Source: Planctomycetia bacterium
GTDB taxonomy: Bacteria; Planctomycetota; Planctomycetia; Pirellulales; UBA1268
Direction: 5' to 3'
DNA: 64,000 nt
NCBI GenBank assembly: GCA_026401035.1
Contig: JAPLNR010000064.1
Coordinates: 1-64,000, forward strand
The first letter of the stretch is position 1. Every line of letters begins with the position of its first letter. Below, piece after piece: positions 1 to 9,549 of this stretch. A program made the translations under genes and the position numbers. The notes under the pieces are model-generated. The model was given only the letters and a program-made list of their open reading frames with translations. It ran no database searches and had not been told where the DNA came from.

Positions 1-80
1 AGCCTCCTGTAGCAATTTCCGCGGCTCCGAGCATGTCACCGCCGGCGAACAATACGGCCAGCCGGCTCATGACAGACCAT

Positions 81-102
81 GACAGGCTAAAGCCCGTCCT
101 AC
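81..102. repeat. Dispersed palindromic repeat, copy 1
   Basis: A 22-base copy (GACAGGCTAAAGCCCGTCCTAC when read in two halves, GACAGGCTAA + AGCCCGTCCTAC) of an intergenic repeat seen again near 26349, 36395 and 52222. The core is a short hairpin, GACAGGCT paired with AGCCTGTC in the better copies. The rest of bases 1-185 holds no gene I can support. Function unknown; it may work as a weak terminator or be a REP-like element. Confidence 0.55.
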
Positions 103-185
103 TTTCCGGACAGCAAGCGCCGTGCCGAACAGGATTGGGACGCGCTTCTCGTGTCGAGCCGGCGGGGGATTTTTCCGCGAAAAAA

Positions 186-1487
186 TTACCCGCGGGAGAA
201 CGGCCTGAAAGCTGATCGTTGGGGCGGCTCTTTTGCCGGTGGCTGCTGTGCCGAATCGTCTGCCGCAGCGGCTGAATCGAGTTCGGCCTGCCGCTCCCGC
301 TTGATCTTCTCAAACTGATCTTCGACGGCGGTCATGCCCGCGGAAAGGTTTGGAAACATGGTCTTGAAAGTCGAGGCATTTTCGCGGGCAACATTCGGAG
401 TGGGGCGGGGCTTGCTCGGTGCCGGCCGCTGCGGCTGCTGATTGGCAGCATCGCCCCGCTGTGTTGCCGGAGTCCGGGCCTGACGCTGCCGGGGGGAATT
501 GGCTTGTTGCTGTGGCGCCTGCCGTACCGGAGGCGTTTGCTGGACGACTGCCGGCCGGGGCTCCGGTTGCCGCTGGGGCTCCGGTTGCTGCCGGGCGGCC
601 GGCTGGGCCGGTGCTTGTGTTGCCGGCGTGAACGAGCGATCCGCCTGGAGAGCAATCCGTTCCGGCACAACGAGATACCGGACGACCGGCACCGAGGCCG
701 CCGCGGTGCTGCCCTGCCGCATGGTTTCACGATCCGTTTGCACGGTTTCGACGGGGTTGTCGCCGCTGGTGGCCGCAGCCGGCTCGGCGGCGGGTCGAAC
801 GACCGACACGATCTCCGGTTCGGCGACGGGGGCCGCTTCGGCAGTCTGCTCGACCGCCACGGTTGGCTCCTGGGCGGGTTGGGCTGCTGCAGGCAGGACT
901 GCAACTGGCTGGGCTTCGGCAGCCGTCGCTGCGGGCGGCGTGGCTTCCGCGACTGCCGCGACCGGCAGCGTGGCCGGCGCGGCCTGCGATACGGCGGCTG
1001 GTTTCGCGACGTTCGCCGCGGCCTGCTCACCGGGTGCCCAAAGATCCGGCTGGGGAATGGCAGCCGCCGGATGCACGGGCAAGACGCCCGCCGCGGCGGA
1101 TCCGACGATCTGCCCTTCCGTGGTGCTGGGCGCCTTCACCAGCTGCACTTTCAGCAACGGCTGGCCTTCCCGTAACGAATGCTTGAGGATCTGCCCCTCG
1201 AACGAGTCGTGCGGCCGGACTGCAGCCATCGGCATCATCGCCTTGGGCCAGTCACGCAGCGCCACGTCCCACACCGTCACCGGCGATCCCTGCGGCAGCG
1301 ACCGCAGCGCCACGAAGATTGCCTCGCTCTCCACCTGCGGCTTCGACTGCGCGAGATGCACGTCGAGCGCCCTGTTCAAGCCGAAGGCAGCGGCTGCGCC
1401 CGCGATGAACGCGGCGGCAAAGACCGTGGCCGCTTTGGGTCGGTGGGATCGGTGCGACTGCTTGTCGTTCTTGGTGGCGGTGCTCAT
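186..1487 (-). CDS. SAF-domain, CpaB-like exported protein
   Basis: 433 aa. I start at the ATG at 1487 because an upstream in-frame start would only add a basic, unrelated tail. A hydrophobic segment near residues 20-40 (AATVFAAAFIAGAAAAF-like) is an N-terminal signal anchor. Residues about 55-120 form a SAF-type domain of the kind found in the Flp pilus assembly protein CpaB (EAIFVALRSLPQG, then GQILKHSLREGQPLL). The middle 220 residues are a low-complexity Ala/Pro/Gln linker, and the last 60 residues (TFKTMFPNL..., charged helix) look conserved. By family it would act at the envelope in a Flp/Tad pilus or secretion assembly, but no other tad/cpa genes are in the window, so the role is inference. 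It is last in the minus-strand series that starts with tyrA. Confidence 0.6.
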   Translation of the reverse strand: MSTATKNDKQSHRSHRPKAATVFAAAFIAGAAAAFGLNRALDVHLAQSKPQVESEAIFVALRSLPQGSPVTVWDVALRDWPKAMMPMAAVRPHDSFEGQILKHSLREGQPLLKVQLVKAPSTTEGQIVGSAAAGVLPVHPAAAIPQPDLWAPGEQAAANVAKPAAVSQAAPATLPVAAVAEATPPAATAAEAQPVAVLPAAAQPAQEPTVAVEQTAEAAPVAEPEIVSVVRPAAEPAAATSGDNPVETVQTDRETMRQGSTAAASVPVVRYLVVPERIALQADRSFTPATQAPAQPAARQQPEPQRQPEPRPAVVQQTPPVRQAPQQQANSPRQRQARTPATQRGDAANQQPQRPAPSKPRPTPNVARENASTFKTMFPNLSAGMTAVEDQFEKIKRERQAELDSAAAADDSAQQPPAKEPPQRSAFRPFSRG

Positions 1488-1735
1488 GGCCCAAACCTTT
1501 CGCGACGGTCTTCGGATCTTTCTGCCGCGCTCGAATCTCTTGCGCTGGAGTGAAATCGACAGCACTCGCCCGAGGCGAACAACGCAAATTACGACGCGGG
1601 CTTTTCTTGTGGAAACTCCTTATTTTACGGCGGGCCCGCGGGCACTCGGCGGCAGCGTCGCCGCAGCTTGCCGTGCTTGCCAAGCCGCAAGCCGGCAACT
1701 TGTCTCATGCGGCTCATCTCACAGAGATCGCCGGC

Positions 1736-2638
1736 TCAACGCAGGGCGGGATCATCGCCAGTCGCATCCTCGGCGAAGAGCGGGTCGACCGCGCGGCCCT
1801 GCGGCCGGATCGAGAGCAGCCGCATCGTGGGCTGGCCTCCGGAGCGGTCGCGAAAGAAGGCATCGCCGACGGTCGACGCGCCGTCGCCGGCGCAGCCCAC
1901 GAGGAGCGTCGCATTGGCCGGGATCGTCACCTCGAACCGCAGCCGGTCGAGCGGATGCTCGCGCTGGCCGGCCTCCATGCGAAACACGCCTTCCTCACCC
2001 ACCCATGATCGTTCCAGCGGCCCATGCTTGATCGTCGGCGTCAGCTCCAGACGCACGCGGCCGTCTGCCGCCGGCCACGACCGCAGCGTGAAGTGTGGGC
2101 TCGCGTCGCGATAGGTGCCGCCGTGCACCGCCTCGCCGTCGTGCTCGAGCAGCACCAGTTCCGTGAGTCCCGTGGCGGCGACAATTTCGTTCTCCCGGCC
2201 CGGCAGCAGCCGCAGCAGCCGTCGCACCACCGCCGGCCGAGCGGACGGCGCCGTAGGCAGATTCCCCTCGTCGGCCGCCGCGGCCTGCGGCTCGAATCGC
2301 GCGGCGAGTGCCGGTGGCAGTGGGCCGGTGACGACGCCCGCCCGCAGGCCATTGGCCGCGAGCCGCCGCCGCACGCCGTCACCGAGAGCCTGCTCGTCGA
2401 CGATCTGCCACAGGTCTTCACTGAGTTGTGCGTCGTGCTCTTCCGCACGCACGAAGACCATCTCGATCGGGATCGTCTTGGGGGCGGGCCGCATCGCGGC
2501 CGACTCCAGGCGGTCGGCCGCCGCCGGAAGGTTGCCGGGCTCCCACAAGGAACTGGAGAGGAGCGTGAAGCGACAGCCCGGCAGCGCGCATGCGCAGAGC
2601 ATGGAAAGGACGACACGCCTTGTCGTGCGTGGAAGCAT
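1736..2638 (-). CDS. Putative lipoprotein of unknown function
   Basis: 300 aa. The N-terminus MLPRTTRRVVLSMLCACALP followed by GC is a signal peptide with a lipobox (L-P-G-C), so the mature protein should be lipid-anchored at Cys22. The remainder has no motif I recognise: it is a mixed alpha/beta protein with a central stretch rich in hydrophobic beta strands (HFTLRSWPAADGRVRLEL) as in secretin- or pilus-associated planctomycetal proteins. It lies 155 bases downstream of purQ on the same strand and 248 bases upstream of the CpaB-like gene, so an envelope role beside that gene is plausible but unproven. Confidence 0.6.
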   Translation of the reverse strand: MLPRTTRRVVLSMLCACALPGCRFTLLSSSLWEPGNLPAAADRLESAAMRPAPKTIPIEMVFVRAEEHDAQLSEDLWQIVDEQALGDGVRRRLAANGLRAGVVTGPLPPALAARFEPQAAAADEGNLPTAPSARPAVVRRLLRLLPGRENEIVAATGLTELVLLEHDGEAVHGGTYRDASPHFTLRSWPAADGRVRLELTPTIKHGPLERSWVGEEGVFRMEAGQREHPLDRLRFEVTIPANATLLVGCAGDGASTVGDAFFRDRSGGQPTMRLLSIRPQGRAVDPLFAEDATGDDPALR

Positions 2639-2793
2639 GGGCGGCAGGGATCCGCAAAAGAGGCCGGCTGGGGCGGGGAGGGTAGCCGTGGCGGCGCGGG
2701 GGAGTCAACGCCGCCGAAAGGTCCCTGACGCCGGGCCGTGAATGGCGGCAGTGCCGGCCGTGCCGGCGGATTGCCCCACTTTCCAGCCGGGCT

Positions 2794-3564
2794 TCAGGAG
2801 ACCGTTTTGACGGCATTGGCGAAGATCGCCAGGCCCGCTCCGGCCGCCGCACCGTCGAGCCGTCCGTTCCACGCCGGATGCTGCGTGGCGTCGATGAACC
2901 GCTCCGGGTGCGGCATCAGACCGAAGACCCGGCCCGTTTCATCGCACGCGCCGGCCACGTCGGCGGCGGCACCATTGGGATTCGTCGATACGCCCCGCGC
3001 ATCGGCGGCATACCTCAGGACGAGTTGCCCGGCGGCGTCGAGCATGGCGAGATCCGCCGCTGACCGCGCCACGAACCGGCCCTCGCCGTGCGCGATCGGC
3101 AGGTCGAAGGAGCTCTCGATCCCCTGTAGAAAGAGGCACTTGCCCGGCATGGCCTGGAGCCGCACCCAGCGATCGATGAATTGTCCGGAGTTGTTGTGGG
3201 CGAGCGCCGCCCGTGCCGCGCCCGTCGCTGGATCACCGAGCAGGAGGCCCGTCTGCAGGAGCACCTGGAAACCGTTGCAGATGCCGAGCAGGAGCCCCCC
3301 CTTGTCGCGAAACTTTTTCAGGGCGTCGCCGAGCCGCATCTTCAGTTCGAGCGCGAAGATGCGGCCGCTGGCGATGTCGTCGCCGTAGGAGAAGCCGCCG
3401 GGGATGCAGAGGATCTGGAAGTCGTCGGCGAGCGCCGGCTTCTGCGCGAAGGCCCGCACGTGCACGCGGCGGCTGATCGCCCCCGCCCGCTCGAAGGCGT
3501 GGGCCGTCTCGTGGTCGCAGTTGGTGCCGGGGGCCCGCAGGATGAGCGCGCGAGGCGAGAGCAT
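2794..3564 (-). CDS. purQ: Phosphoribosylformylglycinamidine synthase glutaminase subunit PurQ
   Basis: 256 aa, a class I glutamine amidotransferase that supplies ammonia to PurL for step 4 of de novo purine synthesis. The oxyanion-strand motif CIPGGFSYGDD (residues 53-63), the nucleophile Cys96 in LLGICNGFQ and the His219/Glu221 pair in MPHPERF are all present. The start at 3564 is fixed by the overlap with purL: the purL stop TGA and the purQ ATG share one base (TGATG), a usual sign of translational coupling. Slightly longer than the typical 220-230 aa of stand-alone PurQ. Confidence 0.96.
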   Translation of the reverse strand: MLSPRALILRAPGTNCDHETAHAFERAGAISRRVHVRAFAQKPALADDFQILCIPGGFSYGDDIASGRIFALELKMRLGDALKKFRDKGGLLLGICNGFQVLLQTGLLLGDPATGAARAALAHNNSGQFIDRWVRLQAMPGKCLFLQGIESSFDLPIAHGEGRFVARSAADLAMLDAAGQLVLRYAADARGVSTNPNGAAADVAGACDETGRVFGLMPHPERFIDATQHPAWNGRLDGAAAGAGLAIFANAVKTVS

Positions 3565-6506
3565 CAGAGTTCCTTTCTGTCCTGCCGCCAGGCCCGCGCG
3601 AGGCGGTCCACCGGCAGGCTGGCGGACGGGCCGCCGGTCGTCACGATCTCGAGGCACTCGCCACCGGTCACGGCACCGATCCAGCCCCAGGCCACGCCGT
3701 TCAACAGGGCAGCGAAGCGGTCGGCCTGGGCGGTCGGCACCTCGCAGAGAAAGCGGCCCGGCGTCTCGCAAAATGCGATCGCGAGGTCGCCCTCGGGGGC
3801 GGAGTTGGCGTCGCGCAGCTCGCTCGGCACCAGCGCCAACTCGATCCGCGCACCGAGGCAGCCACCAATGGCCATCTCGGCCACGCCCGCGGCGAGCCCG
3901 CCGTCGGAGCAGTCGTGGCAGGCCGCGAGGAGGCCGGCCCGTTGGGCCGCGGCCACGGCGGCGAAGACGTTTCGGCAGGCGGCAACGTCGACCGCGGGCA
4001 CCCGTCCACCCTGCACCCGTCCGGTGAGCGCGAGCTGGCTGCCAGCCAGATCGTCCCGGGAAAGCCCCACGATCGCGAGGCGATTGCCAGACTGCTTGAG
4101 ATCGGGGGTGACGGTGCGGCGGACGTCCTCAACCTGCCCCAGCGCGGTGGCGAGGAGCGTCGGCGGAATCGAAATCTCGTGCTGCCGGCCCGACGGATCG
4201 GTCCAGGCGAAGACGTTGTTGAGGCTGTCCTTGCCACTCACAAACGGCGCGGCAAACGCGACCGCCATGTCGTGGCAGCCGCGGCAGGCCTCGACGAGCG
4301 TGCCGAGCGAGTCTTCGCGGCGGGTGTCGCCCCAGCAGAAATTATCGAGCAGCGCGATCCGCCCGGGATCGGCGCCGGCAGCGATGGCGTTGGCCATCGC
4401 CTCCACGATCGCGCCGGCCGCCATCTGGTAGGGATCGAGCCAGCCGAGCCGGTTGCGGAGGCCGACGCCGATCACGATCCCGCGGTCGCGGCCGAGCACG
4501 CCGCGGATGACGGTGCCGTCGGCCGGGCCCGCGCCGGGGCCAAGCAGCGGCTTCACCACGCTGCAGCCCTGCACCTCGTGGTCGTATTGCCGGATGATCC
4601 ATTCCTTGCTCGCCACGTCGTGCAATCCGAGCACGGCGACGACGGCGGCCGCCAGGTCTTTTTCGACCACCACGTTTCCAGTCGTCCACGCGGTCGGCTG
4701 CACGGCCGGCGGCACGTGCCGCGATTTCAGCCGTTGCTTCGGGCGGCCTTCGTGGAGGAAGTGGCAGTCGAGTTCGCCGGCAGTGCGGCCCTCCCAGCGG
4801 AGCACGAGCTTTCCCGTGCCGGTGAAGGTGCCGATGGCGGAGGCCTCGACCCCTTCATCGGCGGCGACCTTGGCAAGTTTTTCCCAGTCGGCGGGCGCGA
4901 CCGCGAGCACCATGCGCTCCTGTGCCTCCGAGATCCAGACTTCCGTCGCCGACAGCCCGTCGTACTTGAGCGGCACGGCTTCAAGATCGACCGTCGCGCC
5001 GAGTTGCGCACCCATCTCGCCCACCGCGCTCGAGAGGCCGCCGGCGCCGCAGTCGGTGATCGCGTGGAAGAGCCGTTGCCGCGCGGCCTCGAGCACGAAG
5101 TCGGTGAGTGTCTTCTCGTGGATCGCGTGGCCGATCTGCACCGAGCCGCCCGATTGGCTCTCGCTGGCGCTCGACAACTCCACGCTCGAGAACGTCGCGC
5201 CATGGATGCCATCGCGGCCCGTCCGGCCGCCGGCCACCACGACCAGGTCGCCCGGCCGCACGGCGGCGTCGGCCGAATGCCGGGGCATGATGCCGACGGT
5301 GCCGCAGAAGACGAGCGGATTGCAGGTGTAGCCCGGATCAAAGGCGACGGCGCCGGCGATCGTGGGGATGCCCATGCGGTTGCCGTAGTCGCGCACACCG
5401 GCGACAACGCCCGAGAGCAGCCGCCGCGGATGAATCACGCCGGGGGGCAGGTCGGCCGCCGGCGTATCGGGCGGGCCGACACAAAACACGTCGAGGTTGG
5501 CGATCGGCTTGGCGCCGAGCCCCGTGCCGAGCACGTCGCGGATCACGCCGCCCAGGCCGGTGGCCGCGCCGCCGTAGGGCTCGATCGCCGAAGGATGGTT
5601 GTGCGTCTCCACCTTCACGCAGATGTCGTGGTCGCCGTCGAACCGCACCACGCCCGAGTTGTCACGAAACACGCTCACGCACCAGTCCTTCGCGCCGAGC
5701 GACTCGCGGATTTTCTGCGTGGCCGCGAAGACCGTCTCCTTGAGCAGGTTGTCGTAGCGGCAACTGCCGGCTGGGCCGACGTGGTCGACGGGGCTGCCGA
5801 GCGTCTTGTGGCAGCAGTGCTCGCTCCAGGTCTGCGCGATCGTCTCCAGTTCGATCTCGAACGGATCACGGCCCACCATGCGGAAGTGGTCGCGCACGGC
5901 GTGGAGTTCGCGGGGAGTGAGGGCGAGGCATTTTTCACGGCTGAGTTGCACCAGCGACTGGTCGTCGAGCCCCTCGAGCCGCACCGCATGCTGCGCGAAC
6001 GTCCACGGCCGGCCCCCCGCGAGCGTCTTGAGCGGGAGCGGTCCGATCACCACGTCGTGGATCGCCTCGCTGGCGAGCAGTTTCCAGGCGAGCCGCTCGG
6101 CGTCGGCCTTCTCGAGCGTGGGCAGCCAATATTTGCGGACGCTGCGGACGGCGGTCGGCCGCAGGCCCAGAAGCGCCATCGCCTCCTGCGCGCTCTGTGC
6201 GGCCGGATCGGTGACGCCGGCCCGGGGCAGCACGTGAAGCACGGTCGGCAGATCGTGTGGCCCGGCGAGCAACTGCCCGTCGGGCACTTCGGCCAGCGTG
6301 AACGACTCCGTGACCGGATCGGTGAGCAGCGCGGTGGCGAGCCGCTCCACATCGGCGCGGGAGATCTCCCCCTCGATCAGCCAGCCGGCGGCCGTTCTGC
6401 TCTTGGTGCATCCGGCGATCCCCAGTTCGGCGGCGCCGGCCACGACGGCGCGGGCGGCATGATCGGCATCGGGATCGAGCAGGTGGACGTCAACTTCCCA
6501 CAGCAT
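3564..6506 (-). CDS. purL: PurL with two N-terminal PurS-like repeats
   Basis: 980 aa, the ATP-dependent synthase subunit of FGAM synthase. The start at 6506 gives an immediate PurS-like fold. Residues 1-73 and 87-160 each resemble the small PurS subunit (second copy: a GVTDP motif, then VRSVRKYW), followed by the linker and the PurL catalytic body with SEHCCHKT at 228-235 and the VETHNHPSA and SGKDS motifs further on. The usual small bacterial PurL is about 730-750 aa and needs a separate PurS; here the extra 230 residues appear to supply it, so a free purS gene is probably not needed. It overlaps tyrA by 17 bases upstream and purQ by one base downstream. Confidence 0.95.
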   Translation of the reverse strand: MLWEVDVHLLDPDADHAARAVVAGAAELGIAGCTKSRTAAGWLIEGEISRADVERLATALLTDPVTESFTLAEVPDGQLLAGPHDLPTVLHVLPRAGVTDPAAQSAQEAMALLGLRPTAVRSVRKYWLPTLEKADAERLAWKLLASEAIHDVVIGPLPLKTLAGGRPWTFAQHAVRLEGLDDQSLVQLSREKCLALTPRELHAVRDHFRMVGRDPFEIELETIAQTWSEHCCHKTLGSPVDHVGPAGSCRYDNLLKETVFAATQKIRESLGAKDWCVSVFRDNSGVVRFDGDHDICVKVETHNHPSAIEPYGGAATGLGGVIRDVLGTGLGAKPIANLDVFCVGPPDTPAADLPPGVIHPRRLLSGVVAGVRDYGNRMGIPTIAGAVAFDPGYTCNPLVFCGTVGIMPRHSADAAVRPGDLVVVAGGRTGRDGIHGATFSSVELSSASESQSGGSVQIGHAIHEKTLTDFVLEAARQRLFHAITDCGAGGLSSAVGEMGAQLGATVDLEAVPLKYDGLSATEVWISEAQERMVLAVAPADWEKLAKVAADEGVEASAIGTFTGTGKLVLRWEGRTAGELDCHFLHEGRPKQRLKSRHVPPAVQPTAWTTGNVVVEKDLAAAVVAVLGLHDVASKEWIIRQYDHEVQGCSVVKPLLGPGAGPADGTVIRGVLGRDRGIVIGVGLRNRLGWLDPYQMAAGAIVEAMANAIAAGADPGRIALLDNFCWGDTRREDSLGTLVEACRGCHDMAVAFAAPFVSGKDSLNNVFAWTDPSGRQHEISIPPTLLATALGQVEDVRRTVTPDLKQSGNRLAIVGLSRDDLAGSQLALTGRVQGGRVPAVDVAACRNVFAAVAAAQRAGLLAACHDCSDGGLAAGVAEMAIGGCLGARIELALVPSELRDANSAPEGDLAIAFCETPGRFLCEVPTAQADRFAALLNGVAWGWIGAVTGGECLEIVTTGGPSASLPVDRLARAWRQDRKEL

Positions 6507-7347
6507 CGCGGTCTTCCTTGGCGGCTTCGAGCAGCGAGACGAGTTTTTTGCGGTCGTTCTTTTCGAGCGCCGCAAGCATCTTTTCGGTGACGGCCGCGAT
6601 CCGGGAGAGCGACTTGGCCACGAAGGGGGCGTTGTCGAGCAGGATATCGGCCCAGAGTTCGGGGTCGCCGGCGGCGATCCGCGTGGTGTCGCGCCAGCCG
6701 CCGGCCGTGAACTGCCGCGCCTCGGGTGGTGTGGCGGCGGCGACCGCGGCGGCGATCACGTGGGGCGCGTGGCTCGTGGCGGCGAGCAACCGATCGTGGT
6801 CGCGCGGGGGCATGATGAAGACGGTCGAGCCGACCGCGGCCCAGAATTCCCCGGACTCCTCGACATCTTTCTGCGGCGTGGCCTTGGCGGGGGTGACCAC
6901 GGTGACGCGGCCCGTGAAGAGATCGGCGGCGGCTGCGGCGGGGCCGCGGCGATGGCTGCCGGCGATCGGATGGGCCCCGACGAACCGGCCGCGCCGCGAC
7001 CGGCGGCGCTTTTCCCAGTGGGCCACGATCGAGTGCTTCGTGCTGCCGGCGTCGGTGATCAGCGTGCCGGGCCGCACGGCCGCGTCGATCTCGTCGAGCA
7101 GTGCGGGAATCGCCGCCACGCCCGTGGCGACGACGACAAGGTCGGCCTCCGCCACGCCGGCGGCCAGGTCGGTGGTCGTTTCCATGACCGTTCCGCCGCG
7201 TTTCGCCTCGGCGAGCGATGCGGCCGAGCGGCCGATGCCGATCACGCGGCCGGCAAGCCGGCGGGAGACCAGCGCGAGCCCGACCGAGCCGCCGATCAGG
7301 CCAACACCCACGATGGCGACTCGAGGCCAGTGAATGGTTGCTTTCAT
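6490..7347 (-). CDS. tyrA: Prephenate dehydrogenase
   Basis: 285 aa from the ATG at 7347; the longer frame upstream has no coding character. Converts prephenate to 4-hydroxyphenylpyruvate with NAD(P) in tyrosine synthesis. The Rossmann motif VGVGLIGGSVG is at residues 12-22, the substrate-site motif GAHPIAGS and the helix motif ATSHAPH are present. No ACT or chorismate mutase domain is attached, so it is the monofunctional form and feedback control by an ACT domain is absent. First gene of the tyrA-purL-purQ run; its end overlaps purL by 17 bases. Confidence 0.92.
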   Translation of the reverse strand: MKATIHWPRVAIVGVGLIGGSVGLALVSRRLAGRVIGIGRSAASLAEAKRGGTVMETTTDLAAGVAEADLVVVATGVAAIPALLDEIDAAVRPGTLITDAGSTKHSIVAHWEKRRRSRRGRFVGAHPIAGSHRRGPAAAAADLFTGRVTVVTPAKATPQKDVEESGEFWAAVGSTVFIMPPRDHDRLLAATSHAPHVIAAAVAAATPPEARQFTAGGWRDTTRIAAGDPELWADILLDNAPFVAKSLSRIAAVTEKMLAALEKNDRKKLVSLLEAAKEDRDAVGS

Positions 7348-7474
7348 CGCCGGAGGGGGTGGTGAGGGAACGGGGGAGGCGGGCTCTTGAAAGGGACGAA
7401 CGAGGCCGGTTTTTACCAGATGGCTCGGGCATGTGTTAGGGTCGTGATCCACGGGGCCGCGAAGCCCCGTTCAT

Positions 7475-8587
7475 GTGGATCCACGCCGTTTTATGCCGCC
7501 CGTTCCGCAGGTGCACGCGATGCTCTTCGAGCGACGGATGCCACCGGCCCTCCTGGCCGACGTGCTGGGACGGCTCGCGATCAGCTTGGCTGCGGGCATC
7601 GATCCGCGGCGGGCATGGACGAGCGAGTCGGCCCGGGTGCCGCGTCGCTGGCAGCCGCAGATGGAAGCCGCTGCGCGGACGCTCGCCGCCGGTGGCGGGC
7701 TCGCCGACGCGCTGCGGGCGACCGACGGCGCGTTTCCGCCGTTCGTCGTCGGCATGGCCGCCGTTGGCGCTGAAACCGGTCACGAAGCCGAGACCCTGCG
7801 GCAACTCGCCGACGTGCTCCGCGGCACGGTGCGGTCGACGCGGGCGCTTGCGAGCAGTCTCGTGTGGCCGGCGTTTCAGCTGACGACTGCGGTGGGCGTC
7901 GTCGGCCTGCTCATTTTTCTGGCCGGGGTGATCCGCGACGGCAACAACCAGCCGGTCGATGTGCTCGGCCTCGGGCTCATCGGCCTGCCGGGGCTCGTCG
8001 TCTATCTGGCGATCGTCGGCGGGATCGTGGCCGTTGGGCTGACGTTTCTCAAGCAGTCCGTTGCCAGTTGGCGCCGGTACGGCGTCGCCCGCCTGATCGT
8101 CGATCGCCTGCCCGTGATCGGCACGGCCTCGCAGGCGGCCGAGGCTGCCGCCTGGTGCCGGGCCGCAGCGCTCGCGAGCCACGCCGGTCTCACCGCCGGC
8201 CGGCTCGTCGTGCTGGCGTCGACTGTTGCCCCCGGTATCGCGATCGATCCTCTGGCGATCGAAGAGCGGCTGCGGCGCGGTGCCACGCTCGCCGAAGCGC
8301 TCCGCGCGACCAAGCGGCTCCCGGAGCGGCTCCTGCACGCGGTGGCCGTGGGGGAGGCGACGGGCAACACGGCCGAAGTGCTCGACCGGATCGCGGGTGA
8401 ATTCGACGACGATGCCCGCCGTGGCTTCGAGGCCGCGGCCCGCGGCGCGGGGTTCGTGGCCTGGGCGGTTGTGGCCGGCCTGATTGCCCTGGTGGTGTTT
8501 CGGATTTTCTCGTTCTATGTCGGCGTGATCCAGGATGCGGCCGGGCAGGTCAGGCTGCCATCTGCCGCCGGAAAGCGGCCCGGGTAA
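7475..8587 (+). CDS. Type II secretion F-domain (GspF-like) inner-membrane protein
   Basis: About 370 aa. Two T2SSF repeats can be seen: residues 22-150 (GIDPRRAW ... AAVGAETGHEAETLRQLA) and about 215-340 (HAGLTAGRL ... AVAVGEATGNTAEVLDRIA), each with the Gly-Glu-x-Thr-Gly signature, plus hydrophobic segments at about 125-150, 165-190 and 335-358. This is the platform protein of type II secretion and type IV pilus machines. Alternative starts are ATG at 7493 and 7520; the last fits the domain edge best and has a weak CAGGTG upstream. No ATPase or secretin gene lies near it. Divergent from tyrA. Confidence 0.8.
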   Translation: MDPRRFMPPVPQVHAMLFERRMPPALLADVLGRLAISLAAGIDPRRAWTSESARVPRRWQPQMEAAARTLAAGGGLADALRATDGAFPPFVVGMAAVGAETGHEAETLRQLADVLRGTVRSTRALASSLVWPAFQLTTAVGVVGLLIFLAGVIRDGNNQPVDVLGLGLIGLPGLVVYLAIVGGIVAVGLTFLKQSVASWRRYGVARLIVDRLPVIGTASQAAEAAAWCRAAALASHAGLTAGRLVVLASTVAPGIAIDPLAIEERLRRGATLAEALRATKRLPERLLHAVAVGEATGNTAEVLDRIAGEFDDDARRGFEAAARGAGFVAWAVVAGLIALVVFRIFSFYVGVIQDAAGQVRLPSAAGKRPG

Positions 8588-8598
8588 ACTTGTTGGAC

Positions 8599-9504
8599 AT
8601 GCGTCGCCCCTTGCTCACCGTCGCGCTGCTCGCTTGCATGGTCGCCGGAGTGGTCGCGTGCGCCGATGATGCCGGCCAAGCCAGCCGCCCTCTGAAGACG
8701 CAGCAGGAATTGATGTCGGACCGCGGGTTTGTGCGGTACCGCGGTTCGTGGCGAACCGTGCAGGAGATCGAGCTCATCGAACGGGCCGAGCGGGCAAATC
8801 TCGCGCAGAAGGAATGGACCGGCCGGCTCGAGCGGCTGCGAAAGCAGCTCGACCGGTCGGGGCAGGCCGATCAGGCCGCCGAGGAGATCCGGGAGATCGC
8901 CGATCCGTTCGCCGTGCCGGCGCTGGCCGCGGCGGTCGCGGCGGAGCCTGTCTTTCGCGTCCGCAGCCTGTATGTGGAGGCGCTCGGACGGATCCGTTCG
9001 GCCGACGCATTGGCCACCCTCGCGGTCGTGGCCGTCGATCACGCCGATCCCGAAACACGGATCGCGGCGGTGGAGCGGCTCGTGGCCATCGGCCCGCAGC
9101 CGGTGCTGCCGATGATCGTCGCGGCGCTCGCAAGCCCCGACAACGCCCGCATCAATCGTGCGGCCGAGGCCATCGGCCGGCTCGTCGGGGAGTCGCCGTC
9201 CGGCGGTTCGGCGCGGGGCGGTCTCGTCGGCACCCTGATCGCCGCTTTGGAAACACAGCACATGGCGATCGTCGGCGACGGCACGCCCGAGGGATCGACG
9301 ACGGCCACGTTCACGCCCGCGGGCGGCGGCCTCGCCGTCGGTGGCGGCGCGAAGCGGGTGAAGACGACCCTGCGCAACGAACGCGTGCTCGAGACACTGG
9401 TGACGATCACCGGCGCGAACTTTGAATGGAACGCAGCGGCGTGGCGGGCCTGGCTGGCGAGCCGCGAGGCGCCGCCCGACTACGATCCGCGCCGCGGTTT
9501 GTAG
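8599..9504 (+). CDS. Exported HEAT-repeat protein
   Basis: 301 aa. I use the ATG at 8599; a TTG nine bases earlier is also in frame. A signal peptide spans residues 1-22 (RRPLLTVALLACMVAGVVA, ending A-C-A). After a charged coiled segment (residues 45-95) come HEAT-like alpha-alpha repeats, residues about 100-185 (FAVPALAAAVAAEP, ALATLAVVAVDHADPETRIAAVERL, VLPMIVAALASPDNARINRA). The C-terminal 100 residues are beta-rich and unfamiliar. HEAT proteins are protein-binding scaffolds; no partner is apparent. It starts 11 bases after the GspF-like gene, so the two are probably one transcript. Confidence 0.7.
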   Translation: MRRPLLTVALLACMVAGVVACADDAGQASRPLKTQQELMSDRGFVRYRGSWRTVQEIELIERAERANLAQKEWTGRLERLRKQLDRSGQADQAAEEIREIADPFAVPALAAAVAAEPVFRVRSLYVEALGRIRSADALATLAVVAVDHADPETRIAAVERLVAIGPQPVLPMIVAALASPDNARINRAAEAIGRLVGESPSGGSARGGLVGTLIAALETQHMAIVGDGTPEGSTTATFTPAGGGLAVGGGAKRVKTTLRNERVLETLVTITGANFEWNAAAWRAWLASREAPPDYDPRRGL

Positions 9505-9549
9505 ACCGCTTGCGTGGCACGTGGTGGGATCTGCCTGAAATTCCTCAGC

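Noticed and set aside
499-2031. A plus-strand 510-codon frame over the SAF gene
   Set aside because: Antisense of the real minus-strand CpaB-like and lipoprotein genes; no ribosome-binding site or domain.
3915-6590. A plus-strand 891-codon open frame across purL
   Set aside because: It lies fully on the opposite strand of purL, has the Arg/Ala/Gly bias typical of an antisense frame in GC-rich DNA and no recognisable domain.
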